This document shows positions 1 to 7,116 of a DNA stretch of 7,401 bases, piece after piece. How positions within the stretch are numbered: the stretch's first letter is position 1; each line of letters begins with the position of its first letter. A program made the translations under genes and the position numbers. The notes under the pieces were generated by a model. It was not told the DNA's origin, ran no database searches, and saw only the letters and a list, made by a program, of their open reading frames with translations. The stretch covers positions 1-7,401 of the forward strand of contig JBEBHD010000258.1 of assembly GCA_040080915.1 (NCBI GenBank). The letters are read 5' to 3'. Origin of the DNA: M3007 sp040080915. GTDB taxonomy: Bacteria; Bacteroidota; Bacteroidia; Chitinophagales; Saprospiraceae.

Positions 1-29
1 CGTTTGTCATTTCTGCGGAATGACAAACG
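1..29. terminator. Perfect hairpin at left edge, possible terminator or palindromic repeat
   Basis: CGTTTGTCATT at 1-11 is exactly complementary to AATGACAAACG at 19-29. The loop is 7 nt, or only 3 nt if the T12-G18 wobble and C13-G17 pairs form. There is no T-run on the + strand side after it; the bases upstream are outside the window, so a terminator acting on the other strand cannot be judged. It may terminate whatever gene lies to the left, or be a member of a dispersed palindromic repeat family built around a TCATT...AATGA core. It is cut by the window edge, so the stem may extend further. Confidence 0.5.
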
Positions 30-217
30 AGCGCACAACCTTCCAACCACAAACCCTTTTCAAAACTGTTTCCCATTGGCAAATACGTTAAGTTTCTCAA
101 AGTTTTTGTGCTCGTAAGTATTGGTTGGTTTTAGTTCGGACAAAAATACCCAACTTTGGCACTCCGAAAACAAGAGCTATGCTCATCACCGTTTTTTTAG
201 AAAAATACCGATTTCCT
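30..217 (+). promoter_or_regulatory. Intergenic leader with weak candidate Bacteroidota promoter
   Basis: This AT-richer stretch carries no convincing gene. The best match to the Bacteroidota -7 element (TAnnTTTG) is CAACTTTG at 151-158, one fixed base off. TTG triplets at 121-123 and 125-127 could serve as the -33 element, although the spacing is a little long. A second near-match is TAAGTTTC at 89-96. If the first is right, transcription would start near 165, leaving a leader of about 50 nt before the ATG at 218. That would place a TTG codon at 125, the earliest in-frame start, upstream of the transcript. The assignment is by eye and weak. Confidence 0.22.
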
Positions 218-3200
218 ATGCGAATACTCGTAACCCTGCTGACGCTGTTCCAGTGTGTTGTGCTTTTTTCCCAGACCGCCGATGTAGCCAAGGGCTGTGC
301 CCCGCTGCCTGTCAAGTTCACGCCGCCTGCTGGCTCCACCTCGTTTTTTTGGGACTTCAAGGACGGTGCCACCTCAGTACTGGCCAGCCCGACCAACACG
401 TTTTCCACGCCCGGCACCTACACTGTCGAGTTCAAAGCAAGCCCTGGCGGTGCGGTAGTCGGTACCGTAACGATCACGGTGTACCCCAAACCGGTAGTGG
501 GCATCATCGCCGTGCCGGAATCGGGCTGCGTGCCCTTGCTTGTTCAATTTACGGATACCACCAAACTGGCTGGCGATATCGCGGTGCAGGCTCGCTCGTG
601 GGTTTTCGGTGACGGTTTCAACGGCACGGGCCTGAACCCACAGCACACTTATGCTGCTGTGGGCACGTTCACCGTGTCGCTCGAACTGACGACCAACTAC
701 CCCACCTGTAACGTCACCCAGGTTTTTCCCGCCCGCATCCGCACGGGCATCAAACCGTCGGTGAATTTCACCACTGTGCCTGCACCAGCCGTGGCTTGTG
801 CCCCGCCGCTGAACGTTGCGTTCACAAACACTACCACAGGCGGCTCCGGCACGCTCACCTACTCCTGGAACCTCGGCAACGGCAACACGTCCAACCTCGT
901 GGACCCGCCTGCCCAGACCTACAACCAACTCGGTACCTTCACCGTCACGCTCACGGCCACCGATGCCATCGGCTGTTCGGCCACCACGAGTCGGCCCGTG
1001 ACCGTCGGGCTGCCGGTGGTCGGTATCAACGTAGCCGACACAGTATGCCTCGGCTCGCCCGTGCTCTTCGGCAATACATCGGCACCGGGCATTTACGCGT
1101 GGACGTTTGGCCCGAACGCTACCCCGGCCACCTCGAACGCCCAAAATCCAAACGTCACGTTCAACGCCCCCGGCTTCCAAACGGTGATCCTGAAAGTGAC
1201 CACCGTGGGCAACTGCTCCAACTCGGACACCGTGCAGGTGTACGTGGATCAGGCCAGCGCCGCGTTCACCGTGGCACCAACCTATTCGTGCAGCGACCCC
1301 ACCGTTTTCAACGTAAATGCCACGTCAACCACCTCTGCCAAATGGCTCTGGGAGTTTAGCGACGGCTCTACCGCCACTACCAAGTCGGCTACCTACAACT
1401 GGACCACGCCCGACAAGACCGGATACACCCACTCGGGCCTGTTTTTGGATACCGTGCGCCTCACCGTCACCACCTCCTCAGGCTGCGTGGCAGAACTCTT
1501 CCGCGTGGATTCCATCTGGCGGCCCAACGCCCGCTTTATGCCCGACATCCAGCACGGCTGCGCACCGCTGACCGTCACGTTCTCCGACAGCAGCATGTCC
1601 CGCGAGCCACTCGTGCAATGGACTTGGCTCTTCGACGATGGCACACTGCCCGTCGTTGCCAACAATGACAACCCGGTGACGCACACATTTGCCACGCCGG
1701 GCGATTACAAGGTGCGGCTCGTGATCCGAAACAGCGCCGGTTGCGTGGATACCTCGTACATTATCCTGATCGAGGTGGGCGAACCAATACCCGGTAATTT
1801 CAGTGCCGATGTGACCGAGATTTGTCCTGGCGATTCGGTGCATTTCACCAACCTGACCACCGACCCACGCGTGGACGGCTGGCATTTTTCCTCCGAAAAC
1901 GACCAGCTCTGGCATTGTTACCAAAGTAAAAACCCCACTTGGGCGTACACCCAGCATACGGGGCCGCTGAGCGTGTCGCTCACCACGGAGTACAACGGCT
2001 GCTTTTTCACCGTGACCAGAGACAGTTTTATTACGGTGAAAGGCCCGATCGCCAAATTGCACTACAAAACAACCTGCGACAGCACCCTCCGGTTTGTGTT
2101 CACAAACCTCAGCGAGGGGGCTGACACGGTCATGTTGTATACTGGCGACGGCGACAGTACCCTTCTGGACACCTCGTATGTTCACACCTACGACTCATCG
2201 GGGATTTACACCGTTATTTTGAAAGCCCAAAACTCAAGTACGGGCTGCCCGGTGTCGTATGACACTATGGTGGTGTACCCGACCATGCTCAAGGCTGTAT
2301 TTGAGCTGCCCGACACCGTATGTGGTGGGGACCCGCAGTTGCTGGACGCACGCCAGTGCATTGACGTGAACGCCGCCTGCTACAAGGGCTACACTTGGTA
2401 CTTCAATTTCCAACGCCCCATCCGAACGGACGTGGATACGGTGAGTTTCACTTTCGGCCCCTCGGGCTTGCACGACGTAAGCCTCGAAGTAGAGGATATC
2501 AACGGCTGTAAAGACACGCTGGGCACGCAGATTTTCATTTACAACCGCTTTCCCAACATCACGGCCAGCGATGTCAGCATTTGCATACCCGACACGGTTA
2601 AGTTCACGGACCTGAGCGTAGCGGACGCAGGCATTGTAAAATGGGAGTGGGACTTTGGCGACGGCGGCACCAGCACCGATCAGCACCCGACACACGTTTT
2701 CAAAACGCCACCGCCTAACGGAGCCACCTCCTTCAACGTCTCGCTGCGTTTCGAGGACGGCTATGGGTGCCCTGGGTTTGCGAATATCACGATCAACGTG
2801 TACAAACCCGTCAGCAACATCGTAACTATACCGCTGCCCAATATCTGTGTAGGCCAAAGTGTGGCGTTCGCAGCTACGGACTTTAATCAGCAAGGCTCCA
2901 GCCTGTCGTGGCAGTGGAACCTCGGTAACGGTCAAACGGCCACCGGACCGGGCACGTCGGGCACGTACAACACTCCTGGGCAATTCACCGCCAAATTAGT
3001 TTTTACCGAAATCGCCACAGGTTGTAAGGATTCAATCACCCAGATTGTGAACGTACAAGACTTTCCGCAGGCCAGTTTTGCGACCAATATTGACGGCCAA
3101 AACATCATCTGCTTCCCGCAAAATGTACTGCTCAGCAGCACGTCAACTTCCACCTCGAACCCGCTTTCGATCAAATGGATTTTGGAAAATGGGGCCATCG

Positions 3201-4576
3201 TGAACGGCAACACAGCCTCCACGGTGTTTTCGCAAGCCGGTACGTTCACCATTCAAATGATAGCAACCACTCCCTTCGGGTGCCCGGACACTGTGGCGCG
3301 CACATTCACGGTCGTAGGCGTGAGCGGCGATTTTGACCAAAGCAAGACCCTGATTTGTGTGGGTGACTCAATACGGTTCGACATAAAAGACACGATGAAT
3401 GTCAGTTCTTGGACGTGGGACTTTGGCGACGGCACGCCTGCGGATGCGTTCAAAAACAAAGGCACCGTGACGCATACCTACAATTTCCGTCCGCCGAGCA
3501 ACGCCACTGTCGTGAAACTGATTCTCAAGGGCGAAGACGATGCCTGCACCCGGATCATTGAGTACCCGATTAACTTTTCTCCGGTGAAAGCCGATTTCAC
3601 AGTGGCTTTGCCTGCCTGCGCGGGCGGCTCGTTGGCGTTCACCAACACATCCATCCAGGCCGACCTGTCGCGCTGGGATTTCGGCGACGGTACTCCAAGC
3701 TCGCCGCAGTTCAGCCCGGTGCATATTTTTGCCAACGAGGGCAGCTATACGGTCAAATTGGTGGTAACAGACTTGCCGCTGGGCTGCACGGACTCGATCA
3801 CCCGGGTCATCCCGATCACGGGCATACCGGGGTTGCAACTGTTCGGCGATACGATTTGTCCCGGCGACACGGGCTTGATCGGGATTCTTTCTCCGCAGTT
3901 GCCCAATGCCACGTTCGCGTGGTCGCCCAACGGTCAGGTTTTGGTGCCCAAAAACGACGACGTGGTGCGTGTGACCGCCACCCAGACGACCACGTTTTCC
4001 GTGTTGGTGGTGGATGCCACCGGCTGCCGGGATTCGGCGGGAACGACGGTATTCGTGCCCACACCGTACGCCGGTGCGATGGACTTCGACACGATTGTAG
4101 CCAAGGCCAAACCAGTGACCTTGCCGGTGACGTTCAACCCGGCTTACAACTTTATTTGGCAGCCGCAAAACCCCGGCAACCCGCCTGTGGTAACCTCCGA
4201 CACTACCGTGATCTACACCCTGTCGGTCGTTGATCAATGGGGCTGCTCGGACCGGGATTTCGAGTTTCTCATCCAGGTGGTGCCGGAAATCGTGTACGCG
4301 CCCAACGCTTTCACGCCCGACAGCGACGGCAACAACGACGTGTTCCGGCTGCTGGCCGACGGCGACGAAACCTTGGTGGACGTGCTCACCCTGCGCGTGT
4401 ACAGCCGCTGGGGCGAAATGGTGTACGACGGTCGCGGTACGCTGAAAAGCATCGGCTGGGACGGCAAGCACAACGGCGAGGATTCCCCCTCGGACGTGTA
4501 CGCGTGGTATGCTGATATCAAATTCCTGACGGGCAAGACGGTCATGCTTAAAGGCGACGTGACGTTGCTGCGATGA
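218..4576 (+). CDS. Giant secreted PKD-repeat protein with T9SS type B (CHU_C, gliding-motility type) C-terminal sorting domain
   Basis: Predicted cell-surface or secreted protein of about 1452 residues. The start at 218 is chosen because it directly gives a signal peptide (MRILVTLLTLFQCVVLFSQ, residues 1-19). In-frame starts at 125 (TTG) and 179 (ATG) would add a charged extension before it. The mature part is a chain of roughly 80-100-residue PKD-like beta-sandwich modules. Most begin with a Cys in a pattern like GCAPLxVxF or ICxGDSVxF, carry a W-x-F-G-D-G-type core, and end with GxYTVxLxVxxxxGC. Clear cores are WDFKDG at 45-50, WEWDFGDG at 809-816, WTWDFGDG at 1065-1072 and WDFGDG at 1153-1158. 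I count about 14 PKD-like modules, some degenerate, plus two Ig-like ones before the end. Residues about 1356-1452 (PEIVYAPNAFTPDSDGNND, then YSRWGEMVY, GWDGKHNGE and a final hydrophobic strand) match the CHU_C/gliding-motility C-terminal domain (TIGR04131/PF13585), known as a type IX secretion signal. The likely role is adhesion, matrix or motility; the ligand is unknown. No catalytic domain is visible. Confidence 0.93.
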   Translation: MRILVTLLTLFQCVVLFSQTADVAKGCAPLPVKFTPPAGSTSFFWDFKDGATSVLASPTNTFSTPGTYTVEFKASPGGAVVGTVTITVYPKPVVGIIAVPESGCVPLLVQFTDTTKLAGDIAVQARSWVFGDGFNGTGLNPQHTYAAVGTFTVSLELTTNYPTCNVTQVFPARIRTGIKPSVNFTTVPAPAVACAPPLNVAFTNTTTGGSGTLTYSWNLGNGNTSNLVDPPAQTYNQLGTFTVTLTATDAIGCSATTSRPVTVGLPVVGINVADTVCLGSPVLFGNTSAPGIYAWTFGPNATPATSNAQNPNVTFNAPGFQTVILKVTTVGNCSNSDTVQVYVDQASAAFTVAPTYSCSDPTVFNVNATSTTSAKWLWEFSDGSTATTKSATYNWTTPDKTGYTHSGLFLDTVRLTVTTSSGCVAELFRVDSIWRPNARFMPDIQHGCAPLTVTFSDSSMSREPLVQWTWLFDDGTLPVVANNDNPVTHTFATPGDYKVRLVIRNSAGCVDTSYIILIEVGEPIPGNFSADVTEICPGDSVHFTNLTTDPRVDGWHFSSENDQLWHCYQSKNPTWAYTQHTGPLSVSLTTEYNGCFFTVTRDSFITVKGPIAKLHYKTTCDSTLRFVFTNLSEGADTVMLYTGDGDSTLLDTSYVHTYDSSGIYTVILKAQNSSTGCPVSYDTMVVYPTMLKAVFELPDTVCGGDPQLLDARQCIDVNAACYKGYTWYFNFQRPIRTDVDTVSFTFGPSGLHDVSLEVEDINGCKDTLGTQIFIYNRFPNITASDVSICIPDTVKFTDLSVADAGIVKWEWDFGDGGTSTDQHPTHVFKTPPPNGATSFNVSLRFEDGYGCPGFANITINVYKPVSNIVTIPLPNICVGQSVAFAATDFNQQGSSLSWQWNLGNGQTATGPGTSGTYNTPGQFTAKLVFTEIATGCKDSITQIVNVQDFPQASFATNIDGQNIICFPQNVLLSSTSTSTSNPLSIKWILENGAIVNGNTASTVFSQAGTFTIQMIATTPFGCPDTVARTFTVVGVSGDFDQSKTLICVGDSIRFDIKDTMNVSSWTWDFGDGTPADAFKNKGTVTHTYNFRPPSNATVVKLILKGEDDACTRIIEYPINFSPVKADFTVALPACAGGSLAFTNTSIQADLSRWDFGDGTPSSPQFSPVHIFANEGSYTVKLVVTDLPLGCTDSITRVIPITGIPGLQLFGDTICPGDTGLIGILSPQLPNATFAWSPNGQVLVPKNDDVVRVTATQTTTFSVLVVDATGCRDSAGTTVFVPTPYAGAMDFDTIVAKAKPVTLPVTFNPAYNFIWQPQNPGNPPVVTSDTTVIYTLSVVDQWGCSDRDFEFLIQVVPEIVYAPNAFTPDSDGNNDVFRLLADGDETLVDVLTLRVYSRWGEMVYDGRGTLKSIGWDGKHNGEDSPSDVYAWYADIKFLTGKTVMLKGDVTLLR

Positions 4577-4609
4577 GGTTGCCATTCTTGCCATCAAAAT
4601 TGAACCATT

Positions 4610-5245
4610 ATGACCACCAGTGTTTCGTTGCCTCAAAAAATGACGCTCGATGAGCTGGCCGTGCGCTACGGCCCGGTCGAGTTGCACCGGTCGCTCAGCA
4701 AGGCAGAGTATGTCGCCTTGACGGAACGATTCCCCAATCTGCAAATGGAGCGGGAGCGAAACGGAACCGTAACCATCATCTCCCCGGTAAAAAAAGGCTC
4801 CGGCCGTCGGGAGTCGAAACTGTTTTTGCTGCTCGCCGTGTGGTGGCACCAAGCCCGAAGAGGCGAATTGTTTGGCCCGTCCACGGGCTTTGACCTGCCC
4901 GATGGTTCGAACACGGCCCCCGACGTGGCTTGGCTTAGCGATCAGGCAATGTACCTCGACCCGGCCAGCGAGGAAGAGTTTTTGCACACGGTACCCGATT
5001 TTGTGGGCGAAATACGCTCTTCCACGGATCGCTTGGCAAAACTTCAGCAAAAAATGACCGACACCTGGATGGCAAACGGCGTGCGGCTTGCTTGGCTCAT
5101 TGACCCGTACGACGAAAAAGCGTACATCTATCGGCCCGGCCAAGCGGCGGAGGTCATTGCCGGTTTTGGCGACAAAAATCTTTCCGGCGAAGATGTGCTG
5201 CCGGGCTTTGAACTGCCACTGCGCGAAATGAAACGTCGGCTTTAG
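4610..5245 (+). CDS. Uma2-family (DUF820) putative restriction-endonuclease-fold protein
   Basis: A 211-residue protein, typical length for the Uma2 family (PF05685), which has the PD-(D/E)XK nuclease fold but mostly unknown biological roles. Residues 12-45 form the N-terminal helical part (MTLDELAVRYG, then SKAEYVALTERFP). E47 precedes a beta-strand (TVTIISP). The diagnostic core is STGFDLPDGSNTAPDVAWLS (91-110) with the predicted metal-binding D105, followed by PDFVGEIRSSTDRLAKLQQK (129-148) with E134 as the second acidic residue. ANGVRLAWLIDP (155-166) is a classic Uma2 motif. The usual VEV before the catalytic Glu reads GEI here, but the Glu is kept, so the protein may be active. It starts 33 bases after the giant PKD gene and could be co-transcribed with it, though no functional link is evident. 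The family is often present in many copies in Bacteroidota and Cyanobacteria. The family call is firm; DNA cleavage is inferred. Confidence 0.9.
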   Translation: MTTSVSLPQKMTLDELAVRYGPVELHRSLSKAEYVALTERFPNLQMERERNGTVTIISPVKKGSGRRESKLFLLLAVWWHQARRGELFGPSTGFDLPDGSNTAPDVAWLSDQAMYLDPASEEEFLHTVPDFVGEIRSSTDRLAKLQQKMTDTWMANGVRLAWLIDPYDEKAYIYRPGQAAEVIAGFGDKNLSGEDVLPGFELPLREMKRRL

Positions 5246-5283
5246 TTCGTTCATCAATCATCATTTATCACTCATCACTTAGA
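5246..5283 (+). repeat. TCA/ATCA-rich low-complexity spacer before fabI
   Basis: Between the uma2-like stop and the fabI ATG, the 38-base spacer is built of near-repeats of TCATCA, ATCATT and ATCACT (for example CATCAATCATCATTTATC and then ACTCATCACTT). No stem-loop terminator or clear promoter is visible. It may be a degenerate short tandem repeat, and its A/T-rich, G-poor makeup would keep the fabI start region unstructured. Confidence 0.45.
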
Positions 5284-6075
5284 ATGATTCTTCAAGGAAA
5301 AAAAGGCATCATCTTCGGCGCACTCGACCACCAAAGCATTGCCTGGAAAGTGGCCGAGCGCTGCGTGCAGGAAGGCGCACAGATCGTGCTGACCAATGCA
5401 CCCGTGGCCATGCGCATGGGCGAGATCAACCAATTGGGCGAGCAGTGCAACGCCCCGATCATCCCGGCGGATGCCACTTCGCCGGAGGACTTGGAAAACT
5501 TGTTCCAAAAAAGTATGGAGCATTTCGGCGGCAAGGCAGATTTCGTGCTGCACTCCATCGGCATGTCGGTGAACGTGCGCAAAAACCGCGCGTACACCGA
5601 CCTGAACTACGAGTGGATGCAAAAAACCTTGGACGTAAGCGCCATTTCGTTCCACAAGACCATGCAAACGATCTGGAAATTAGATGCCATCAACGATTGG
5701 GGCAGCATCTTGGCCCTGACGTACATCGCCGCACAGCGCGTATTCCCTGACTACTCCGAGATGGCCGATTCGAAGGCGCTGCTGGAGTCGTTTGCCCGCA
5801 GTTTTGGCTACCACCTCGGTACGGCCAAAAACGTGCGCGTGAATACCATCTCGCAATCGCCCACCAAGACCACGGCGGGTCAGGGCGTGAAAGGTTTTCA
5901 CGAATTTTTCGACTATGCCGACAAGATGTCCCCCCTCGGCAATGCCCCCGCCGAAGCCTGTGCCGACTACTGCGTGGTGCTGTTCAGCGACCTGACCCGG
6001 TATGTGACCATGCAAAACCTGTTTCACGATGGCGGTTTTTCGAATATGGGCATGAACCCGGCGCTGATTCAATAA
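5284..6075 (+). CDS. fabI: Enoyl-[acyl-carrier-protein] reductase (NADH), FabI
   Basis: Cytosolic enzyme that reduces trans-2-enoyl-ACP to acyl-ACP with NAD(P)H, the last step of each type II fatty-acid elongation cycle. It is 263 residues, matching the family length (about 262 in E. coli). The N-terminal Rossmann segment GKKGIIFGALDHQSIAWKVA (5-24) holds the G-x(5)-SIA cofactor motif typical of FabI. D63-A64 sits at the adenine-binding position. SIGMSVNVRK (91-100) lies at the position of the E. coli SIGFAP loop. The catalytic residues Y147, Y157 and K164 (Y-x6-K, in DYSEMADSK) are all present, each one residue offset from E. coli Y146/Y156/K163. The C-terminal TMQNLFHDGGFSNMGM is also characteristic. 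The ATG at 5284 sits directly before the first beta-strand; no Shine-Dalgarno is visible, as is normal in this phylum. It is a core gene flanked by two accessory nuclease-family genes. It is a predicted target of triclosan-type FabI inhibitors, from family knowledge only. Confidence 0.97.
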   Translation: MILQGKKGIIFGALDHQSIAWKVAERCVQEGAQIVLTNAPVAMRMGEINQLGEQCNAPIIPADATSPEDLENLFQKSMEHFGGKADFVLHSIGMSVNVRKNRAYTDLNYEWMQKTLDVSAISFHKTMQTIWKLDAINDWGSILALTYIAAQRVFPDYSEMADSKALLESFARSFGYHLGTAKNVRVNTISQSPTKTTAGQGVKGFHEFFDYADKMSPLGNAPAEACADYCVVLFSDLTRYVTMQNLFHDGGFSNMGMNPALIQ

Positions 6076-6105
6076 TTTTCGGCGGGAAAAGACAAAGTAC
6101 GGCCC

Positions 6106-7116
6106 ATGAAAAAGAAAAAACCTGCCCGTTCCAAAACCGAACGGGAGCACGACAATTTTTTTCGAGGCGTGTTTTCCGTGAAGGAAATAGCCGTGGCACA
6201 TTTGCGTGATGCATTGCCAGCGGTTCTCGTCGCGGACTTGCAGTTGGACGGTCTCCAGCTGTTATCTGAGTCCTATGTTGACACCGACCTGAAAGCCGGA
6301 TTTTCGGACGTGGTCTGGCAGTGCCTGCTTCGGAGCGGCAGGGCTGTAAAAGTGACGTTCCTTTTCGAGCACAAGAGCGGTCTGCCGGAGCAGCATATCG
6401 CTATCCAGCTCATCCAATATGTTTTGGGAATATGGCAAAAGGACGTGGCCAACGGCGCTGATCTGAGTTTTGTGGTTCCGATCGTAGTTTACCACGGGCA
6501 GCGAAAGTGGTCGAATAGTTCGTTGTGGGAGGAGTTTCGCGGCCTGCCCAATCATTTTCGGCGTTTTTTGCCCGAAATGGACTACATTCTCACCGACTTG
6601 AACACCGTTCCCGTAGAGCTGATAAAAACAAAAAATGACTTGGGGGCGTTGCGCAGCGTTTATTTGGCGTTCAAGTTCGCTTACGACGAAGTCCAGTTGG
6701 AGAAAAATTTCCGGGACATCATTATTTTTGTCGGACGTTCCGGCAACCCTGTCATGGACCACTTGCTTATGGACATGGTTTTCACATATGTTCAGAAGCG
6801 GATGCAAATGGATTTTCAGGAACTCGAAAATTTGATTGAAACTTTGCCAGACGATTCAAAATCAATTGCTATGTCAACTTACGATAAAGTACTCGCCAAA
6901 GGTATCGAGAAAGGTATGGAGAAAGGTATGGAGAGAGGTATCGAGAAAGGTATCGAGAAAGGTATCGAGAAAGGTATCGAAATGAAAGCCCGCGAGTTTG
7001 TTGTCAACTTGATCCGCTCTACGGATTGGAACGATGCCCGCATTGCCTTGCTCGCGGGAGTGGGAGAGGAATTGGTTCGCGACATTCGCCAACAAGAGCA
7101 ACGGGCCAGCCAATGA
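6106..7116 (+). CDS. Rpn family recombination-promoting nuclease / putative transposase (YhgA-like, PD-(D/E)XK)
   Basis: A 336-residue protein of the Rpn/YhgA-like family (PF04754, formerly Transposase_31). E. coli members are DNA endonucleases that stimulate RecA-independent recombination, and some have been reported as toxic antiphage proteins. The family entry motif HDNFFRGVFS is at 15-24. The nuclease core is SYVDTDLKAGFSDVVW (56-71) with D68, then FLFEHKSG (85-92) with E88-H89-K90 as the ExK motif, followed by EQHIAIQLIQYV with Q101. This gives an apparently intact D...ExK...Q active site. VVPIVVYHGQRKW is another hallmark. Residues 266-293 are a GIEK/GMEK repeat encoded by a 12-bp tandem array, followed by a C-terminal helical segment. 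Position 6871 (M256) and 6754 (M217) are in-frame ATGs that could give short C-terminal products. The 3' half looks more AT-rich than the neighbours. The gene starts 30 bases after fabI, and its TGA overlaps the next ATG. Confidence 0.92.
   Translation: MKKKKPARSKTEREHDNFFRGVFSVKEIAVAHLRDALPAVLVADLQLDGLQLLSESYVDTDLKAGFSDVVWQCLLRSGRAVKVTFLFEHKSGLPEQHIAIQLIQYVLGIWQKDVANGADLSFVVPIVVYHGQRKWSNSSLWEEFRGLPNHFRRFLPEMDYILTDLNTVPVELIKTKNDLGALRSVYLAFKFAYDEVQLEKNFRDIIIFVGRSGNPVMDHLLMDMVFTYVQKRMQMDFQELENLIETLPDDSKSIAMSTYDKVLAKGIEKGMEKGMERGIEKGIEKGIEKGIEMKAREFVVNLIRSTDWNDARIALLAGVGEELVRDIRQQEQRASQ
6901..6984 (+). repeat. Seven tandem 12-bp repeats inside the Rpn gene
   Basis: Seven consecutive 12-base units with consensus GGTATCGAGAAA (Gly-Ile-Glu-Lys). 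Units 1, 4, 5 and 6 are identical. Units 2 and 3 have ATG in place of ATC, unit 3 also changes the last Lys to Arg, and unit 7 diverges in its final bases (GGTATCGAAATG). Because the unit is a multiple of three, gain or loss of copies changes protein length by four residues per unit without a frameshift. Near-identity of the units at DNA level suggests recent slippage or ongoing copy-number change. Such (G-[IM]-E-K)n tracts near the C terminus are common in this protein family. Confidence 0.97.

Noticed and set aside
43..128. A long-range pairing between CCAACCA near 43 and TGGTTGG near 122
   Set aside because: Only 7 bp separated by about 70 bases of AT-rich sequence; this is expected by chance.
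125..217. An N-terminal extension of the PKD protein from the TTG at 125 or the ATG at 179
   Set aside because: The extension would bury the signal peptide behind about 31 or 13 extra residues, whereas the ATG at 218 gives a normal signal peptide directly. The candidate promoter also lies downstream of 125.
374..1180. Long - strand open frames opposite the PKD gene (also 1478-2185 and 2234-2983)
   Set aside because: They have Arg/Gly/Val-rich antisense composition, no domain or signal sequence, and are fully covered by the PKD coding sequence.
3368..5257. A 629-codon open frame on the - strand across the end of the PKD gene and the uma2-like gene
   Set aside because: It lies opposite two well-supported genes, spans their intergenic gap, and its translation is rich in Arg, His, Gly and Val with no recognisable domain. 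Stop codons are rare there because of the GC-rich, codon-biased sense strand.
6901..6984. CRISPR array
   Set aside because: The units are contiguous 12-mers with no spacers, in frame inside a coding sequence.
6106..7116. A true transposable element carrying the Rpn gene
   Set aside because: No terminal inverted repeats or target-site duplications are visible around it. The old 'transposase' label for this family does not by itself indicate a mobile element.
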